Position numbers and translations under genes: made by a program. Positions 61,078 to 64,000 of a DNA stretch of 64,000 nucleotides are shown piece by piece; positions within the stretch are counted from its first letter, which is position 1; each line of letters begins with the position of its first letter. Origin of the DNA: CALBPI01 sp038531945 (lineage in GTDB: Bacteria; Pseudomonadota; Gammaproteobacteria; Steroidobacterales; Woeseiaceae). The stretch lies in contig JBCBBH010000001.1 in assembly GCA_038531945.1 (NCBI GenBank), positions 967,059-1,031,058 on the forward strand, in the 5' to 3' direction. Under the pieces are notes generated by a model. That model was not told the origin of the DNA. It worked only from the letters and a program-made list of their open reading frames with translations, and searched no databases.

Positions 61078-62524
61078 GCGAGTACACCTCGAGCGGTTCA
61101 TTCGGCTCGGCAAGCGATCGGCCAAAACGGCGAATCAAGTTGCTCGCGACTTGCGTGCGATAGTCGGCCGTAGCCCGCATGTCGGTCATCGGCGTGAAGT
61201 CTTGCACGAGTGCCTCTGCGGCGCTCTCAAAAATACGCTTGTCGATCAATTGATTTTCCAGCGCTGCCTCGCACCCTTTGGCACGCTGCACGGTACCGGC
61301 CATCCCGCCAAGTGCAACGCGAACGTCATGCATCTTTCGATCAGTGACGTGAACGCTGATGCCCATGCAAACCGCCGAGATGTCTTGATCAAATCGTTTC
61401 GAGATCTTATAGGCGGCGACCGTCTGACTCGGAACGGGTAACGGAATCTTGATGGACTCAACGAACTCGCCAGGTGCGAGATCGTTTTTCATGTAGTCGT
61501 GATAGAGGTTCTCCAGCGGGAGTTCGCGACGGGCGTTGCCTTTGCGTAACGCCACCGTCGTACCGATCGCCATCAATGGGGGCATCGAGTCTCCAATCGG
61601 CGACCCGTTCGCAATGTTGCCGCCGATTGTGGCGGCATTGCGGATGGGTGGTGATGCCCATCGTCTCATCAGCGCGTCCAGGGACGGGTAGTGCTCAAGC
61701 AGGACGGGCATCAATTCGCTGAACGTCACAGCCGCACCTGCGTGAATACATGAATCGTCCACCGCGAGTACGCGCAACTCCGGAACACTACCGATTGAGA
61801 TCACGCTCGACAGGTCTCGATATTGTTTGGTGACCCAGAGGCCTACATCTGTACCGCCGGCCACTAATGTTGCCTCGGGGTTGTCGGCATACAACGAGGC
61901 GAGTTCGTCGGAAGAGCGGGGCGCCAGGAAGCTCGCATGCGCATCTCCGGTTGTGAGCGACTCTCCATCCGCTAAATCGGTGAGTTGTTCGCGTAACCCT
62001 TGATCGGTTCCCCAGGGTGGCGACCATGCTGAATCGGCGCCATGCATCGAAAGCGCCGCGTCGATAATGGGTCGGTAGCCCGTGCAGCGGCACAGATTGC
62101 CCGCCAGCGCATCGTCGACTTCGGTGGGTGTCGGTGGAGCATCGGTCGATTCGTGCAGCGCGAACAGGGTCATCACAAACCCTGGTGTGCAGAAACCACA
62201 CTGCGATCCGTGTTGCTCGATCATCATCTGTTGTGCGGGGTGAAGAACACCGTCGCGACTCAGGCTCTCGACGGTAATCAGAGCTTTGCCATCCAGCGTC
62301 GCCAGAAACTGGATGCACGAGTTGATCGCGAGATAACGCAACTCACCCTCGTGCAGATCAGCGACTACGACCATGCATGCGCCACAGTCCCCTTCGGCGC
62401 AGCCTTCCTTGCTACCGGTACGAACGAGATCCTCTCGAAGATATTCAAGGACCGTTCGCGTGGGCGCAACGTTTCGCAGTTGCACGAGTTTGCCGTCCAG
62501 CAGGAACCTCACCTCTTCACGCAT
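61067..62524 (-). CDS. xdhA: Xanthine dehydrogenase, FeS/FAD subunit
   Basis: The subunit is about 485 residues. Two [2Fe-2S] domains appear at residues 1-160: CAEGDCGACMV, then CGFCTPGFVM and CRCTGYRPI. The FAD domain follows (TLVAGGTDVGLWV, ATIGGNIANGSPIGDS). This is the small-subunit layout of bacterial XdhAB. ATG 62524 follows GGGAG; TTG 62530 is less likely. It starts 2 bases after the HIU hydrolase stop, so it is in the same operon. Confidence 0.96.
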   Translation of the reverse strand: MREEVRFLLDGKLVQLRNVAPTRTVLEYLREDLVRTGSKEGCAEGDCGACMVVVADLHEGELRYLAINSCIQFLATLDGKALITVESLSRDGVLHPAQQMMIEQHGSQCGFCTPGFVMTLFALHESTDAPPTPTEVDDALAGNLCRCTGYRPIIDAALSMHGADSAWSPPWGTDQGLREQLTDLADGESLTTGDAHASFLAPRSSDELASLYADNPEATLVAGGTDVGLWVTKQYRDLSSVISIGSVPELRVLAVDDSCIHAGAAVTFSELMPVLLEHYPSLDALMRRWASPPIRNAATIGGNIANGSPIGDSMPPLMAIGTTVALRKGNARRELPLENLYHDYMKNDLAPGEFVESIKIPLPVPSQTVAAYKISKRFDQDISAVCMGISVHVTDRKMHDVRVALGGMAGTVQRAKGCEAALENQLIDKRIFESAAEALVQDFTPMTDMRATADYRTQVASNLIRRFGRSLAEPNEPLEVYSHGR

Positions 62525-62526
62525 GG

Positions 62527-62874
62527 TCAACTCCCTCGGTACGTGCTGTAGCTCCAGGGCGATACCAACAGGGGCACGTGGTAATGAGCATCATCTGCGA
62601 GCGTGACGCGCAGCGTGATCGTGTCGAGGTAGGGTGGTTCGCTTGTTGTGACCGGCTGCGCAGCGAAATAGTCGGCCACCGAGAATTCCAGTTCATAGGT
62701 CCCAGGATGGAATCGATCGCCATCCAGCAGCGGTGCATCGCAGCGCCCGTCATCGTTGGTCACGGCTTCAACGATTAGTTGGCGATGATTGCTGATTTCG
62801 AAAAGTCGAACGGGAATGCCACGTCCCGGCAGACCTTGCGATGTATCCAGAACGTGCGTTGTGAGTTTGCCCAT
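62527..62874 (-). CDS. uraH: 5-hydroxyisourate hydrolase
   Basis: The 115-residue transthyretin-like protein shows the family signatures LTTHVLDTSQGLPGRG, the arginine and histidine active-site region, and the C-terminal YRGS. It hydrolyses HIU made by PuuD to OHCU. It heads the minus-strand group uraH-xdhA-xdhB-xdhC-puuD. A 65-bp gap separates it from the upstream ribokinase gene. Confidence 0.96.
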   Translation of the reverse strand: MGKLTTHVLDTSQGLPGRGIPVRLFEISNHRQLIVEAVTNDDGRCDAPLLDGDRFHPGTYELEFSVADYFAAQPVTTSEPPYLDTITLRVTLADDAHYHVPLLVSPWSYSTYRGS

Positions 62875-62939
62875 GTGGCGCGCCTTGTTATTCGGCGCCG
62901 CCCCCAGCGCACTGTGTTGCTACGCACAATATAACGGGG

Positions 62940-63848
62940 TCACCGAAACGCGTCGACCTCGACACGCGTTGGAATCGCAGCAATCGCGCCGCGTCGTGTA
63001 ACCGATAGGGCGGCAGCGCGGTTGGCAAAGCGCACCGCGTCGGTCAGAGATTCGCCCAGTGCGAGTGCAACCGTCAGTGCGCCGTTAAAGGTATCTCCGG
63101 CCGCCGTGGTGTCGAGCGCGGCGACTTGCGGCGACGCGATGTGTGTAACTGTGTCATGTGAAACCACCAGTGCTCCGTCAGCGCCGAGAGTGACAATCAC
63201 CGACTCCGGGCCCTGGTCCAGCAGACGTCGTGCCGCCTCGGCGGCTTCGGTTTCTGATGTCACCGGTCTGTCGGTCAGCCGAGCCAGTTCGCTCTGGTTG
63301 GGCGTGATGATGTGGACCAACGCAAGCAACTCGCTCGGCAACGGCTTCGCGGGCGCGGGATTCAGGATGGTTCGTGTGTCTCCCGCACGCGCGATTTCGG
63401 CGGCGAATTGGATCGACGGGACCGGAGTCTCAAGTTGCATCAACAGGTGACTTGCTTGTTCGATGCGAGTCGATGCGGCCGCGACACGACTGTGATCCAG
63501 ATAATCGTTGGCTCCCGCGGCCACGCCGATGCAGTTCTCGCCCGATTCATCAACGAAGATCAGTGCGCTGCCTGTCGCGGCATCTACCCGACTGACGTGA
63601 GCAACATCGATACCCGCATCTCGGTATTCACTTAACGCTAGATCGGCTGCCGAATCGGAGCCAACGCAAGCGACGAATTCAACCTGACCTCCCAGACGAG
63701 CGCAGGCGATGGCTTGGTTGGCGCCCTTGCCGCCCAGTGCAAACTGGAAATCCGTGCCCGACAGCGTCTCACCGGCAGCAGGTATCCGCGAGACTCGCAT
63801 GCTGTAGTCCGCGTTAGCGCTTCCTAATACGACGATGTTCGTTGTCAT
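62940..63848 (-). CDS. rbsK: Ribokinase
   Basis: The 302-residue PfkB-family kinase has the ribokinase signatures GSANADYSMRV, GGKGANQAIACARLGG and the anion hole DTTAAGDTFNGA. It phosphorylates ribose to ribose 5-phosphate, recycling sugar from nucleosides degraded in this island. ATG 63848 follows AAGGA; a TTG 6 bases upstream is less likely. A good promoter lies upstream, and the purine operon follows on the same strand. Confidence 0.95.
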   Translation of the reverse strand: MTTNIVVLGSANADYSMRVSRIPAAGETLSGTDFQFALGGKGANQAIACARLGGQVEFVACVGSDSAADLALSEYRDAGIDVAHVSRVDAATGSALIFVDESGENCIGVAAGANDYLDHSRVAAASTRIEQASHLLMQLETPVPSIQFAAEIARAGDTRTILNPAPAKPLPSELLALVHIITPNQSELARLTDRPVTSETEAAEAARRLLDQGPESVIVTLGADGALVVSHDTVTHIASPQVAALDTTAAGDTFNGALTVALALGESLTDAVRFANRAAALSVTRRGAIAAIPTRVEVDAFR

Positions 63849-63892
63849 TTTCAAAGAGTCCTTGTTGGCCGGTGATCGCGCTGGGTCGCGTC

Positions 63893-63922
63893 ATTATAGA
63901 GGCGACATATCACAGCGTTTCA
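63893..63922 (-). promoter_or_regulatory. Sigma-70 promoter of rbsK
   Basis: On the minus strand TTGAAA (63917-63922) and TATAAT (63893-63898) are separated by 18 bp and lie about 45 bases before the ATG. Confidence 0.6.
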
Positions 63923-64000
63923 AATGCTGTGTGCCGCATACATGCGCGAGGCCTGCTGCGGACCGGCGAGAATCGTTGGATTCGATTCAGATGCCTCGCG
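63919..64000 (-). CDS. Possible C-terminal end of an upstream gene
   Basis: About 26 codons are open from the right edge to a TGA at 63919-63921, ending in QQASRMYAAHSI. The length is too short to identify a family, and the open frame could be chance. Confidence 0.3.

Noticed and set aside
62875..62939. Possible promoter before uraH (TATATT on the minus strand)
   Set aside because: A -10-like hexamer is present but no acceptable -35 lies at the right distance; transcription from the rbsK promoter is an equally good explanation.
1..64000. tRNA/rRNA genes, CRISPR arrays, insertion sequences, prophage or attachment sites
   Set aside because: No cloverleaf, rRNA core sequence, regularly spaced short repeats, transposase, integrase or phage structural gene was seen. 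A short tRNA on either strand cannot be fully excluded without a covariance-model search.

Overview
The window reads as one contiguous piece of a free-living, aerobic, Gram-negative chromosome. It is moderately GC-rich and gene-dense. Many genes overlap by ATGA, and there are no rRNA or tRNA genes, no CRISPR array, no insertion sequence and no prophage that I can see. Three TonB-dependent receptors, several lipoproteins, PEP-CTERM proteins behind sigma-54 promoters, and purine enzymes resembling the Pseudomonas types point to a gammaproteobacterium, plausibly a marine heterotroph. The family-level assignment is a guess.

Left part (1-11.9 kb): the 5' end of a DabB-like inorganic-carbon transport subunit diverges from a LysR regulator. 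Then come arsenate reductase, a Tat-exported PhoX phosphatase behind an 11-bp-phased Pho-box array, an SLC13 transporter, an Lrp/AsnC regulator diverging from alanine dehydrogenase, a zinc-ribbon/methyltransferase/PqqD-like protein with an FG-GAP protein upstream, and an exported amidohydrolase.

12-20 kb: a TonB receptor, a TetR regulator and a tightly coupled operon encode an acyl-CoA synthetase, an alpha/beta hydrolase, a lipoprotein PHB-depolymerase-type esterase and an SSS symporter. Two pairs of near-identical palindromes (core TTCAACG-N2-CGTTGAA) lie upstream of the receptor and between tetR and the operon. This looks like one regulon for scavenging polyhydroxybutyrate or a similar short-chain hydroxyacid polyester, and I rate it the most likely undescribed system here.

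20-31 kb: signalling genes (GAF-GGDEF-EAL protein, cupin, single-domain response regulator diverging from a histidine kinase), an EthA-like flavin monooxygenase, two PEP-CTERM proteins each with a canonical sigma-54 promoter, a queuosine-precursor transporter, a repeat-rich secreted protein, and an NfeD-QmcA membrane pair.

31-64 kb: a large nucleoside and purine acquisition and degradation island. It holds two NUP lipoproteins, AzgA and NCS2 permeases, two TonB receptors, an exported adenosine deaminase, an adenine-deaminase-like protein, 8-oxoguanine and guanine deaminases, an exported SAM hydroxide adenosyltransferase homologue, xanthine dehydrogenase (XdhABC), a cytochrome-linked urate oxidase, HIU hydrolase, OHCU decarboxylase, PuuE allantoinase, allantoicase, ureidoglycolate lyase, an FMN 2-hydroxyacid oxidase and ribokinase. 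Together these cover a route from extracellular nucleosides to glyoxylate, urea, ammonia and ribose 5-phosphate. No urease and no obvious dedicated regulator lie in the window.
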